DNA from: CAZTUH01 sp964616175
GTDB lineage: Bacteria > Pseudomonadota > Gammaproteobacteria > Burkholderiales > Burkholderiaceae_B
DNA length: 64,000 nt
NCBI GenBank assembly: GCA_964616175.1
Contig: CAZTUH010000007.1
Span: 1 to 64,000, forward strand
Reading direction: 5' to 3'
Shown here: piece by piece, positions 51,621 to 60,550 of the stretch
Numbering within the stretch: position 1 is the first letter of the stretch
Layout of the letters: each line of letters begins with the position of its first letter
The notes under the pieces: model-generated
Told to the model about the DNA's origin: nothing
What the model saw: only the letters and a program-made list of their open reading frames with translations
The model's database searches: none
Program-made: the position numbers and the translations under genes

Positions 51621-52558
51621 ACTTTTGCTCCTAATAATTCTTCTAAGTTAACAACTGAAGTTCCTAATTTTCTGACAGCGATTGCTCCTGCTTGATTTGC
51701 CCAATACATAGATTCTTTCCAAGAAAGTCCCAATCCCTTACATACTGCCAAAGTGGCTAGAACTGTGTCTCCAGCTCCGGAAACATCAAAAACCTCTTGA
51801 GATTTGACATCTGTATGAGTTCTTTCAAATTCAGTGAACAAAGTCATTCCTTTGCTAGATCTCGTTATTATCAGTGCTTCGATGCTCAATTTTTTTCTTA
51901 ACTGTTGTGCCATTCTTGTCAATTCAGACTCATCATTCCAATCTCCAACTATTTGACTTATTTCAGAAGAATTAGGAGTCAGCAGCTGAGCTCCAAAATA
52001 ACGTTCATAATCATTACCCTTTGGATCTATGAGCACAGGTATTTGTTCTTTTTTTGAAATTGAAATCAATGATTGAATTTGATCTAGTGCCCCTTTTGCA
52101 TAATCTGAGAAAATAACAATATCATGGTATTTCATCATTTGAGAAAAAATAGCTTTTACTTTCTCTTTTGCTGATAATTGAACTGAAGATTCAAAATCTA
52201 CCCTAAGCAACTGCTTTTTTTTACCTAAAATTCGAATTTTTACTATAGTTGAAAAAATTGGATCAATAACCAAAGCTGATTTAATTTTTGCAGCATTAAC
52301 TAAGTTTTGTACAATGAGACCGGCTTCATCAGATCCAATGATGCCAATCAATGTAGCTCTAGCTCCTAAAGCTACTATATTTCGAGCTACATTAGCAGCT
52401 CCTCCCAAACGGTCTTCACTAGCCTCAAAATTTACTATAGGAACTGGAGCTTCAGGCGAATATCGCTTGGTTTCTCCAAACCAATAGCGATCTAGCATAA
52501 TATCTCCAACTACTAATATTTTACAAAATTGAGTTTTATTTATCATAAATGAATGCAT
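51617..52558 (-). CDS. hldE: D-glycero-beta-D-manno-heptose-7-phosphate kinase
   Basis: Phosphorylates heptose 7-phosphate at C1. The 313-residue PfkB/ribokinase-fold protein corresponds to the kinase half of E. coli HldE, also called RfaE domain I or HldA; the nucleotidyltransferase half is not fused and must be encoded elsewhere, as is usual in Betaproteobacteria. Motifs are ILVVGDIMLDRYWFGE, RLGGAANVARNIVALG, VLIDPKGNDYERY, LTPNSSEI and the catalytic DVSGAGDTVLA. Upstream of it relatives have lapA-lapB, which are missing here. Confidence 0.94.
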   Translation of the reverse strand: MHSFMINKTQFCKILVVGDIMLDRYWFGETKRYSPEAPVPIVNFEASEDRLGGAANVARNIVALGARATLIGIIGSDEAGLIVQNLVNAAKIKSALVIDPIFSTIVKIRILGKKKQLLRVDFESSVQLSAKEKVKAIFSQMMKYHDIVIFSDYAKGALDQIQSLISISKKEQIPVLIDPKGNDYERYFGAQLLTPNSSEISQIVGDWNDESELTRMAQQLRKKLSIEALIITRSSKGMTLFTEFERTHTDVKSQEVFDVSGAGDTVLATLAVCKGLGLSWKESMYWANQAGAIAVRKLGTSVVNLEELLGAKV

Positions 52559-53246
52559 ATTTCAATTCTGAATTTATTTAAGGTTTTTCCCCTGAAAAAG
52601 GATATGCATTGTTCTGATAATATTTTTATCCTGCATAAAAAAGATTTATGTTCCAATTTACATAAGTCTTAGATTTCAAAAATTAATAATTTATTGAATT
52701 AATTAAAAGAAGAATGTTATGAATAACATTCTTCTTTTTTATAAAGTCTTATAATGAAAAATATCCAGCGTCATTTGCTGATTTTTCCACTTAATGAATG
52801 TAATTTACATTTCTCTTTAATCTTTTGATCTTCAGAAGAATTCAAGAAACAGATTCTCGGATATCTGAAGAGATATATTTCTGCTATGAAAATTAATTAA
52901 AGTTCCATTTAGTTGATGTTCTTGTATGTTTTTAATCAGGATTGAACGTTACATATCACAATGTGATGCCACATTTAAAGTTTCCAAAATTTTAATTATT
53001 ATTAATTCTATGCATACGGAGGTAGAAAAACTGGAATGTATTTTATTAACAATAAACATAGACTTTCTATCTTTCCCGATTATGAAAAGAAATTTAAAAA
53101 CATTCAATTTCCTTTCATAAAACTTAAAAAAGTTCCTAACTATGTTTTTCTACTTTTTTAGCAAAAAGATTTTAAATAAACAAAATCAAGTCTAAATTTA
53201 AAAGATTTATTTCCTAGGGTTCTAAACCTTAATCAGTCTTTCTGAA
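52559..53246. other. Gene-free interval between hldE and rpsA
   Basis: About 690 bp. Bordetella-type genomes carry ihfB, lapA and lapB here. I looked for IHF-beta (RGFGSF) and LapB-like pieces in the leftward frames and found none. A 64-codon open frame at 52926-53120 (+) has no recognisable features and is probably noise. The only clear structure is the hairpin at 52705-52738. Confidence 0.5.
52705..52738. terminator. Bidirectional hairpin, likely intrinsic terminator
   Basis: AAAAGAAGAATGTTAT and its exact complement form a 16-bp perfect stem around GA. It is flanked by A-runs and T-runs on opposite sides, so a U-run follows on either strand (TTTTTT on plus, TTTTAATT on minus). It could end leftward transcripts arriving from rpsA before hldE. 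Confidence 0.6.
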
Positions 53247-54968
53247 TTACATTTTTTCATTGTCTTCACGCTGTTGGTCAAGCTTTGCCCTTAGTAAAGC
53301 ACCTAAATTGGTTGTTCCTGAAGAAGCTCCTGAATCATTTAACCGTTGTGCAGAATCAGCTTTTTCAGATAATTCTTTTGCTTTGATAGAAATGTGAACT
53401 GATCGAACCTTCCGATCAATACTGGTAATCATTGCTTGAATTTTATCACCTTTTGTCAAAAAATCCTTTGCATTATCAACACGTTTTGCAGAAATATCAG
53501 AAGCACGTAAACAAGCTTCAATATCATGATCTAATGATATTATGGCTCCTTTATTCTCAACTTGTTTAACAAACCCAGTAACAATGGATCCCTTTTCATG
53601 ACAAGCTGCAAAATTAATAAAGGGATCAATCTCTATCTGTTTTAAACCTAGTGAGATTCTTTCCTTCTCTTTATCAATGCTTAAAACAACAGTTTCAACT
53701 TCATCACCTTTTCTGAACTTTCGCATGATTCCTTCACCAGATTGAGTCCATGAAAGGTCAGATAAATGAACAAGACCATCAATCCCACCAGGCAAACCAA
53801 CAAAAAGTCCAAAATCAGTGATTGACTTAATCGCACCACTTACTTTGTCCCCTCGTTTGAAATTCTCAGAAAACTCTTCCCATGGATTTTTAGTGCATTG
53901 CTTCATACCTAAAGAAATTCGACGTCTATCTTCGTCTATTTCCAATATCATTATTTCAATCTCTTCTCCTACACTTACTGTCTTTCTTGGATCTACATTT
54001 TTATTTTTCCAATCCATTTCGGAAACATGCACAAGCCCTTCAATGCCAGTTTCAATTTCTACAAATGAACCATAATCAGTTAGATTTGTTACTTTTCCGA
54101 AAATTCGGGTACCCTTTGGGTAACGACGTGCTAAGCCTATCCAGGGATCTTCACTTAACTGTTTAATACCTAAGGAAACTCGGCTTTTTTCTTTATCAAA
54201 TTTTAAGACTTTAGCCTGTATTTCTTGTCCAATTTGTAATACTTCAGATGGATGTCGAACGCGTCTCCAAGCTATATCAGTTATGTGCAACAACCCATCA
54301 ACTCCTCCCAAATCTATAAAAGCACCATAATCAGTGATATTCTTTACAATTCCAGTAATTACAGATCCCTCGCAAAGTTTTTCAAGCAATTTTTGACGTT
54401 CTTCACCTATGCTGGCTTCTAATACTTGTCGTCTTGAAAGAACAACATTATTTCTTTTTCGGTCAAATTTTATGACCTTAAACTCCATTGTTTTGCCTTC
54501 ATAAGGTGTTATGTCTTTTACAGGACGCAGGTCGACTAAAGATCCTGGCAAGAATGCTCGGATTCCATTGGTCATAACTGTAAGACCACCTTTTACTCTG
54601 CCTGTAATTGTACCTTTAATAAGCTCACCACTTTCAAGAGCTGCTTCTAGATTTAGCCAAGCAGATAAACGCTTTGCTCTATCTCTAGATAGAATGGTAT
54701 CTCCATATCCATTTTCCAATGATTCAATAGCTACTGATACCTGATCTCCAGGAGAGACTTCAAGATTTCTCTGTTCATCTAGAAATTCCTCGATTGGGAT
54801 AAGTGCTTCGGATTTTAATTTAGCATTAACTATAACAAAGTTATTATCTATCCGAACTACTTCAGCATTTATAACTTCTCCAGATTTCATATCCCGATTT
54901 TTCAGGCTTTTTAAAAAAAGATCGGCAAAACTTTCATCGCCATTTGTAATTGTAGGAACTAAAGACAT
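53247..54968 (-). CDS. rpsA: 30S ribosomal protein S1
   Basis: Large RNA-binding ribosomal protein that helps recruit mRNA, especially AT-rich leaders. The 573-residue protein has the six S1 repeats of the proteobacterial form: the first at about 35-100 and later ones marked by GIVKNITDYGAFIDLGGVDG, GKVTNLTDYGSFVEIETGIEG, GAIKSITDFGLFVGLPGGID and GFVKQVENKGAIISL. Length is normal. The order cmk-rpsA is conserved; ihfB, normally next, is missing. Confidence 0.97.
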   Translation of the reverse strand: MSLVPTITNGDESFADLFLKSLKNRDMKSGEVINAEVVRIDNNFVIVNAKLKSEALIPIEEFLDEQRNLEVSPGDQVSVAIESLENGYGDTILSRDRAKRLSAWLNLEAALESGELIKGTITGRVKGGLTVMTNGIRAFLPGSLVDLRPVKDITPYEGKTMEFKVIKFDRKRNNVVLSRRQVLEASIGEERQKLLEKLCEGSVITGIVKNITDYGAFIDLGGVDGLLHITDIAWRRVRHPSEVLQIGQEIQAKVLKFDKEKSRVSLGIKQLSEDPWIGLARRYPKGTRIFGKVTNLTDYGSFVEIETGIEGLVHVSEMDWKNKNVDPRKTVSVGEEIEIMILEIDEDRRRISLGMKQCTKNPWEEFSENFKRGDKVSGAIKSITDFGLFVGLPGGIDGLVHLSDLSWTQSGEGIMRKFRKGDEVETVVLSIDKEKERISLGLKQIEIDPFINFAACHEKGSIVTGFVKQVENKGAIISLDHDIEACLRASDISAKRVDNAKDFLTKGDKIQAMITSIDRKVRSVHISIKAKELSEKADSAQRLNDSGASSGTTNLGALLRAKLDQQREDNEKM

Positions 54969-55119
54969 GTAGGGCTAATCCATTAAGCCAAGATAAAGGC
55001 TAATAATTGTGAATTAAATACTGAGGGTTCGAAGACCAACACAGCGATATTGAAAAACCTATTGTTATCCTTTTCATAAATTTTGAAAAAGAAGAAAACA
55101 TGAAAATCATATTCTGAAA

Positions 55120-55806
55120 CTAATTCTTCATGCTAACAGGAATGGAACACTTTTTCCAAAGATTTAATATGGAGTCTACAGTTTCACCGATACTTAAATT
55201 CGAAGAATCTAAGATATATGCTTCAGCATCCGCAACAAGCGGACAATTGCTACGAAGTGAGTCACGCAAATCTCGTTCTTTTAAATTGGAACAAAGATTC
55301 TCGAGGTTAACAGAAATATTCTTTTCAATCAACTGAGCCTTTCTTCTGTTAATTCTAACATTGAAATCTGCTGTTAAAAATACTTTAAGATCTGCTTCAG
55401 GAAAAACAATAGTACCCATATCTCGTCCATCAGCTACCAAACCAGGATTTTTTTTAAAAGATCTTTGATTTTCTAGTAATACTGAACGAATCTTTGGATT
55501 TTGAGCGATATATGATGCACAATTTCCTATTTTTTCAGATAAAGTTTCATCATGATGCTTGGATTCTATATACTTTTTATAAAGATCTAAAATCTCTAAA
55601 TCTTTGATTATAGAGATTATTTTATTGATATCTGCCAAAGAGATATGCATTTTTAGAACCTGAAAAGCTACTGTTCGGTAAATAATACCACTATTCAAAA
55701 CTCCCCAACCTAGGACTTTTGCAATTTCAGAAGCAATGATTCCCTTGCCTGAAGCAGCTGGACCATCTATTGTAATAACCGGTATTTTCTTATTCAGAAA
55801 TGACAT
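55120..55806 (-). CDS. cmk: Cytidylate kinase
   Basis: Phosphorylates CMP and dCMP. The 228-residue protein has the P-loop IDGPAASGKG (13-22), the NMP-binding VLNSGIIYRT, DGRDMGTIVFPEADLKVFLT and the lid RRKAQL. The start overlaps the aroA stop by 13 bp, indicating coupling in the serC-pheA-tyrA-aroA-cmk-rpsA run. It is slightly divergent in the central region (residues 55-110), but no catalytic motif is lost. Confidence 0.96.
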   Translation of the reverse strand: MSFLNKKIPVITIDGPAASGKGIIASEIAKVLGWGVLNSGIIYRTVAFQVLKMHISLADINKIISIIKDLEILDLYKKYIESKHHDETLSEKIGNCASYIAQNPKIRSVLLENQRSFKKNPGLVADGRDMGTIVFPEADLKVFLTADFNVRINRRKAQLIEKNISVNLENLCSNLKERDLRDSLRSNCPLVADAEAYILDSSNLSIGETVDSILNLWKKCSIPVSMKN

Positions 55807-57149
55807 TCTTGATGATTGGAAATAATTTTTTTAAAAATATCGAAGTAATTTGGAAATGTTTTCTGTACACAGGATGGATTCATTATTCGAATAAATGATT
55901 GGCCAAATATAGCTAAAGAAAAACACATTGCGATCCGATGGTCATCCCATGTTTCTATGTTTGCATTCCTCCAACATCCACTCTTGATTGGCCAGATTGA
56001 TAGCCAATCTTCACCTGATTCAGTCTTTGCTCCCAATTTCTCTAATTCTTTTTGCATTGCATAAATCCGATCAGTTTCCTTTATTCTCCAACTGGCAATA
56101 TTTCGCAAATGACAAGGTCCATCAGCATATATAGCTAAGATAGCTGCTGTCATTGCAGCATCAGGAATACTATTAAAATCCAAATCAAAAGCTTTAATTT
56201 TATTTCCTTTTGACACTATAATTCCTGTGGACTGGATCCAGTTCTGACCCACTTGAATATTACTGCCCATAGATTTCAGTACTTCAATAAATCCAATATC
56301 TCCTTGTGTAGTAGTTGCATGATTTATCCCTGTTACTCGGACTGGTCCTCCGCCAATAGCTCCTAAGGATAAAAAATAAGATGCAGAAGAAGCATCTCCT
56401 TCGACACTTATTTCCCCTGGGCTTACATAGCAAGAATTTTCTGGAATTATAAGTTGATTATTTTTCTTTTTTTCTACTTTCACACCGAAAATTTCCATTA
56501 AATTCAAAGTCATTTCCACGTAAGGTTTTGATATTAAATTACCAATTATTTCAATTGTTAAGGTTTTTCCGGTTCTGTTTGTATAAATTGGAGCTGCTAA
56601 CAACAAGCCTGTTAAAAACTGACTTGATATAGAAGATTTCAATTGAATAAATCCAGTTTTAAAGGAACAAGGTCCGATGAATAATGGAGGATATCCATCT
56701 TTTCCTATATATTTAATAGTAGCTCCAAGTCTTCTCAAAGAATCAACTAAATCTTTTATTGGACGTTCAAGCATTCTTACATTTCCAGAAAGCTCATAAT
56801 TCCCCCCAATTAAAGCCAAGATTGCAGTTAGAGATCGAAAAGTAGTTCCAGAATTCCCGAGAAATAACTGTCTGGAACTATTTGGAAATAAATATTTCCC
56901 TCTTCCTTCTATGTGAGTAATACTTGAACTTTTCTTACTGATTAGGATGCCTAGTTCTTGAAGAGCATTTTTCATGAAAAAAACATCATCAGAATCAAGC
57001 AACCCTTTAACTATCGTATTTCCATTAGAAATTGCAGACAATACAAGTATTCTATTTGAAATGCTTTTTGATCCAGGTAGTTGAACTATTCCTTGAACAT
57101 GTGATCTTTTAGGTGAAAGATCTAGGTAAGAAATTCTCGATGAAGACAT
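55794..57149 (-). CDS. aroA: 3-phosphoshikimate 1-carboxyvinyltransferase (EPSP synthase)
   Basis: Sixth step of the shikimate pathway, joining PEP to shikimate 3-phosphate. The 451-residue enzyme has PGSKSISNR (25-33) with the substrate Lys28, LFLGNSGTTFRSL around 95-106, SSQFLTGLLLAAP, VEGDASSASYFL, DFNSIPDAAMTAAILA, RIKETDRI and DDHRIAMCFSL. The PEP-site segment of E. coli is GNAGTAMRPL; here the Pro101 equivalent is Ser105, an unusual change. Everything else expected for activity is present. Confidence 0.96.
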   Translation of the reverse strand: MSSSRISYLDLSPKRSHVQGIVQLPGSKSISNRILVLSAISNGNTIVKGLLDSDDVFFMKNALQELGILISKKSSSITHIEGRGKYLFPNSSRQLFLGNSGTTFRSLTAILALIGGNYELSGNVRMLERPIKDLVDSLRRLGATIKYIGKDGYPPLFIGPCSFKTGFIQLKSSISSQFLTGLLLAAPIYTNRTGKTLTIEIIGNLISKPYVEMTLNLMEIFGVKVEKKKNNQLIIPENSCYVSPGEISVEGDASSASYFLSLGAIGGGPVRVTGINHATTTQGDIGFIEVLKSMGSNIQVGQNWIQSTGIIVSKGNKIKAFDLDFNSIPDAAMTAAILAIYADGPCHLRNIASWRIKETDRIYAMQKELEKLGAKTESGEDWLSIWPIKSGCWRNANIETWDDHRIAMCFSLAIFGQSFIRIMNPSCVQKTFPNYFDIFKKIISNHQECHF

Positions 57150-57186
57150 ATATTATATTATTTATAAAATGAAAAAAAAATTATTC

Positions 57187-58104
57187 TTAAGGCCAATTTT
57201 TTCGTGCTTTGGAAGCATTCTCTAAGAGAGTTTCCAAAACTTGGCCGTCTTCAGAATGTAGGGCATTTTCTGCTTGGTTCAAAACCATTTTTATAGCATG
57301 CAGCTCCTTTTCAATGAGCTTTCGATTAGATAAAAAAATGTCTCTCCAGACTTTTGGAGATCCAGCTGCAATTCTTGTAAAATCACGAAAACCACTTCCT
57401 GCAAGAGATAACCTATCAGACATATTTAATGTTTGAGCAATTTGAGCCATATAAGCTGCAGATAAGAAGTGAGGAACATGACTTACAGAAGCTAATATTT
57501 GATCATGTTCATTAGCAGTCATTTCTGAAACATTAGCCCCACATATTTGCCAAATCGAATGAACAAGCTCTACTGCTTCTATTGTATTATTCTCAAATGG
57601 TGTCAAAATTACTCGTCGTCCTTTGAAAAGATCAGGGTTTGAAAAGTCAGCTCCACTACACTCATTCCCTGCTATAGGATGACCAGGAACAAAATATTTT
57701 ACCTTTTCACCTAAAACACGAGCTGCTATTTCCATAACATGCACCTTTGTACTTCCAACATCTGTTAGAATTGAATTTTCTCTCAAATGAGGAAGTATTT
57801 CTTTAAACAAATTCTCAAAGCTACCTATCGGTGTTGCAAGTATGATGACATCAGCCTTTTTTGCTGCGGTCTCTATAGTGGTTATGTCATCTATTAATCC
57901 TGATAATTGAAAACGTTTTAGAGATTTTTCTTTTCTCCCAATACCTAAAATTTTTCCAACTTGACCTTTTTGACGGAGTGCCGCTGCAATAGATCCTCCA
58001 ATTAAACCTACTCCTACTATCGCTAGGACAGGAATAAGCTGATTGGAATTAAATTGGAATTTGGTCCGTTTTTTTTTCAAGGATATTGATGAAGTCATTG
58101 TCAT
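57187..58104 (-). CDS. tyrA: Prephenate dehydrogenase
   Basis: Oxidatively decarboxylates prephenate to 4-hydroxyphenylpyruvate for tyrosine. The 305-residue monofunctional enzyme has a 20-residue basic N-terminal extension, the NAD-binding LAIVGVGLIGGSIA (28-40), ILTDVGSTKVHV, the catalytic His in PGHPIAGNECSGADF and the helical dimer domain with HVPHFLSAAYM. No chorismate mutase is fused; that activity is in PheA. It lies between pheA and aroA, as in Bordetella. Confidence 0.95.
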   Translation of the reverse strand: MTMTSSISLKKKRTKFQFNSNQLIPVLAIVGVGLIGGSIAAALRQKGQVGKILGIGRKEKSLKRFQLSGLIDDITTIETAAKKADVIILATPIGSFENLFKEILPHLRENSILTDVGSTKVHVMEIAARVLGEKVKYFVPGHPIAGNECSGADFSNPDLFKGRRVILTPFENNTIEAVELVHSIWQICGANVSEMTANEHDQILASVSHVPHFLSAAYMAQIAQTLNMSDRLSLAGSGFRDFTRIAAGSPKVWRDIFLSNRKLIEKELHAIKMVLNQAENALHSEDGQVLETLLENASKARKNWP

Positions 58105-58292
58105 GTCCCGAAATCTTTATTGTAAATAGGAATCTCAAAACCTAGGAAAGAAAGTCTTTCATTTAAAACTGAAAGTTTATATTCCAATTGATAGAAATAG
58201 CAAAACAATAAACATAAATTAAGAAAAAAAAGAACTTTTACAATGTTTTTATCTTCAAAAAACTGTTAAATATTTGTTCTATTGAATTTGTT

Positions 58293-59387
58293 TTATTGAG
58301 CTGGGTAAGAACCCAAAATTTTGAAAAAAACAACTCGTGAAGACAATTCTTCCAAGGCTTTAGCTACATTCGAATCACTTTGGTGTCCTTGAATATCAAT
58401 ATAAAAATAATATTCCCATTGACCTGTCCTGGCTGGTCTTGATTCAAGCCGAGTCATAGAAACTTTATTTTTTGAAAATGGGATTAACATTTCACAAACA
58501 GCTCCAGATTGATTCGGAACAGCCAGGATCAGACTGCTTTTATCGTTACCACTTGGTAAAACTTCTTTATTTCCTATGGCAACAAAACGAGTTCGATTGT
58601 TAATATCATCTTGAATATTATCTGCTATAACTTTCAAATTCCATGTGAGTGCTGCTACCTTACCAGCAATTGCTGCAATATCTGAATTTTCAGAAGCAGA
58701 TCGAGCAGCATCTGAATTGCTAGCTGCAGCGGTTACCGGAAAACCCGGATAATTATATTTTATCCAACGCTGACATTGAGCAAGCGTCTGTGGATGGGAA
58801 GAAATGTATTTAATTCCTTCCATTGATCCTGTTTTTGTCATTAAACAATGGCAAATAGTCAGCGACCGTTCTCCCATTATTTTTAATGGGGTGTTTAACA
58901 GTAGATCCAAACTTCTATTTACAGGACCTTCCGTAGAATTTTCTATAGGAATCATCCCAATATCTACTAATCCTGTTTCTACAAGTCGAAAGACCTCATC
59001 AAGAGATAAGCAAGAAGAACTTTTTATGGAATGTCCAAAATGTTCCATAGCAGCTTGCTCTGAAAATGAACCCTTTGGGCCGAGATAAGCAACTGTTATA
59101 CAATGTTCTAAACTCCGACAGGCAGATATTATTTCGCTCCAAACAAATGAGATGGCTTGGCTTGGAAATGGACCTGTGTTTACCTTTTTTAATCGGTTAA
59201 TTATTCGTGATTCACGATCTGGATGCAAGATTGCATCATTAGAATCAATCTTATTCTTTAACTCTCCAATATTTAAAGCTAATTTTGCTCTAGCATTTAA
59301 TAAATGGACAATTTGATCATCTAAGTCATCAATGCGAATTCGAGAATCTTTAATTTTTTTCAAAAAATAAGATAAATTATTATCCAT
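58293..59387 (-). CDS. pheA: Chorismate mutase/prephenate dehydratase (P-protein)
   Basis: Makes prephenate and then phenylpyruvate for phenylalanine. The AroQ-type mutase domain (about 10-95) has RIDDLDDQIVHLLNARAKLA. The dehydratase domain (about 95-280) has VAYLGPKGSFSEQAA, IPIENSTEGPV, SHPQTLAQCQRW and NRTRFVAIG. The ACT domain keeps the Phe-binding ESRPARTGQWEYYFYID, so feedback control is probably retained. The ATG at 59387 overlaps the serC stop by eight bases; an upstream TTG at 59399 is possible. Confidence 0.96.
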   Translation of the reverse strand: MDNNLSYFLKKIKDSRIRIDDLDDQIVHLLNARAKLALNIGELKNKIDSNDAILHPDRESRIINRLKKVNTGPFPSQAISFVWSEIISACRSLEHCITVAYLGPKGSFSEQAAMEHFGHSIKSSSCLSLDEVFRLVETGLVDIGMIPIENSTEGPVNRSLDLLLNTPLKIMGERSLTICHCLMTKTGSMEGIKYISSHPQTLAQCQRWIKYNYPGFPVTAAASNSDAARSASENSDIAAIAGKVAALTWNLKVIADNIQDDINNRTRFVAIGNKEVLPSGNDKSSLILAVPNQSGAVCEMLIPFSKNKVSMTRLESRPARTGQWEYYFYIDIQGHQSDSNVAKALEELSSRVVFFKILGSYPAQ

Positions 59388-60513
59388 AACGGCGTTCAAA
59401 ATCCTTCATATATACGATTAATTCTCGAACTCCTTCTATAGGAGTTGCATTATAAATAGAAGCACGAAGCCCTCCTAGAGCTTTATGCCCTTTTAACCCT
59501 AGAAGACCTGCTTTCTTTGCCTCCTCAAGAAAAATATCTTCAAGTGTATTATCAATCAAAAAGAAAGGGACATTCATCTTTGATCGTACAGATTTATGAA
59601 CAAAGTTTCTGTAGAATGAACTTGAATCGATATATTTATAAAGCATTGATGCTTTTAGCTTATTTTTTACTCCCATTGATTTAATGCCTCCATTTTTCCT
59701 AATCCATTTGAATAATAATCCACAGACATAGATCGAAAATGTAGGAGGGGTGTTATAACATGAATTGCTCTTATCAATATTTATGTAATCAAAAGTCGAA
59801 GGACAAATTGGTAAAGCATAACCCATTAAATCCTTTCTGATGATCACTATAGTAACTCCTGCAGGACCTGCATTTTTTTGTGCAGCTGCAAAAATAACAT
59901 CTGCTCTGGTTATATCCAAAGGACGAGAAAGAAAATTTGATGAAGCATCAATAACTAAAGAAATATTTTTTGTATCAAAATTTTTCAGGCTTGGAATGTT
60001 AGAAAATTCCACTCCATTGATTGTTTCATTACTGCATAGATGTAAGTAAGAAGTTTGATTACGTATTTTCCAATCCTTTTGAGGTGGTATCCAAGTTAAT
60101 GGTGGTTGTATGTGATGATCCATTTTAACTGAAAAATTGTTGTTAGCTACCGCACTTACATTTCCATATCGCTTGGCTTCTTGATAAGAACGATTGGACC
60201 AGTAACCAGTTAAAACAAAATCAGCCATTTTTTTGTTACCATTTTTTCCAATTAAATTCATAGGAAGAAAAGCGTTTTGCCCAGATCCTCCACCTTGCAT
60301 GAATAAGATTGAATAATCTTCAGAAAGATCCAATAGCTCACGTAAATCAGATTCTGCTGTGTTGCAGATTTCTAGGAAATAATCACTTCGGTGACTCATT
60401 TCCATTACAGAAATTCCTGTTCCATGCCAGTCAAGCATTTCTGAGGCAATTTGATGAAGAACTGTTTCTGGCAAAGAAGCAGGGCCTGCAGAGAAATTCC
60501 ATGGACGAAACAT
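59380..60513 (-). CDS. serC: Phosphoserine aminotransferase
   Basis: Transaminates 3-phosphohydroxypyruvate to phosphoserine, and the related step of PLP synthesis. The 377-residue protein has NFSAGPASLPETVL, MSHRSDYF, ILFMQGGGSGQNAFLPMNL (usual GGGxxQF), and the PLP-Lys in FAAAQKNAGPAGVTIVI. The C-terminal GLKGHKALGGLRASIYNA is conserved. It is the second gene in the gyrA-serC-pheA-tyrA-aroA-cmk-rpsA group and overlaps pheA. Confidence 0.96.
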   Translation of the reverse strand: MFRPWNFSAGPASLPETVLHQIASEMLDWHGTGISVMEMSHRSDYFLEICNTAESDLRELLDLSEDYSILFMQGGGSGQNAFLPMNLIGKNGNKKMADFVLTGYWSNRSYQEAKRYGNVSAVANNNFSVKMDHHIQPPLTWIPPQKDWKIRNQTSYLHLCSNETINGVEFSNIPSLKNFDTKNISLVIDASSNFLSRPLDITRADVIFAAAQKNAGPAGVTIVIIRKDLMGYALPICPSTFDYINIDKSNSCYNTPPTFSIYVCGLLFKWIRKNGGIKSMGVKNKLKASMLYKYIDSSSFYRNFVHKSVRSKMNVPFFLIDNTLEDIFLEEAKKAGLLGLKGHKALGGLRASIYNATPIEGVRELIVYMKDFERRYG

Positions 60514-60550
60514 ATTAAATGTACTCTACAAAAGATAGTTAGAAAATTTG

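Noticed and set aside
52926..53120. 64-codon open frame on plus strand between hldE and rpsA
   Set aside because: No recognisable motif, hydrophobic/charged composition expected of AT-rich noise, and no ribosome-binding site that stands out.
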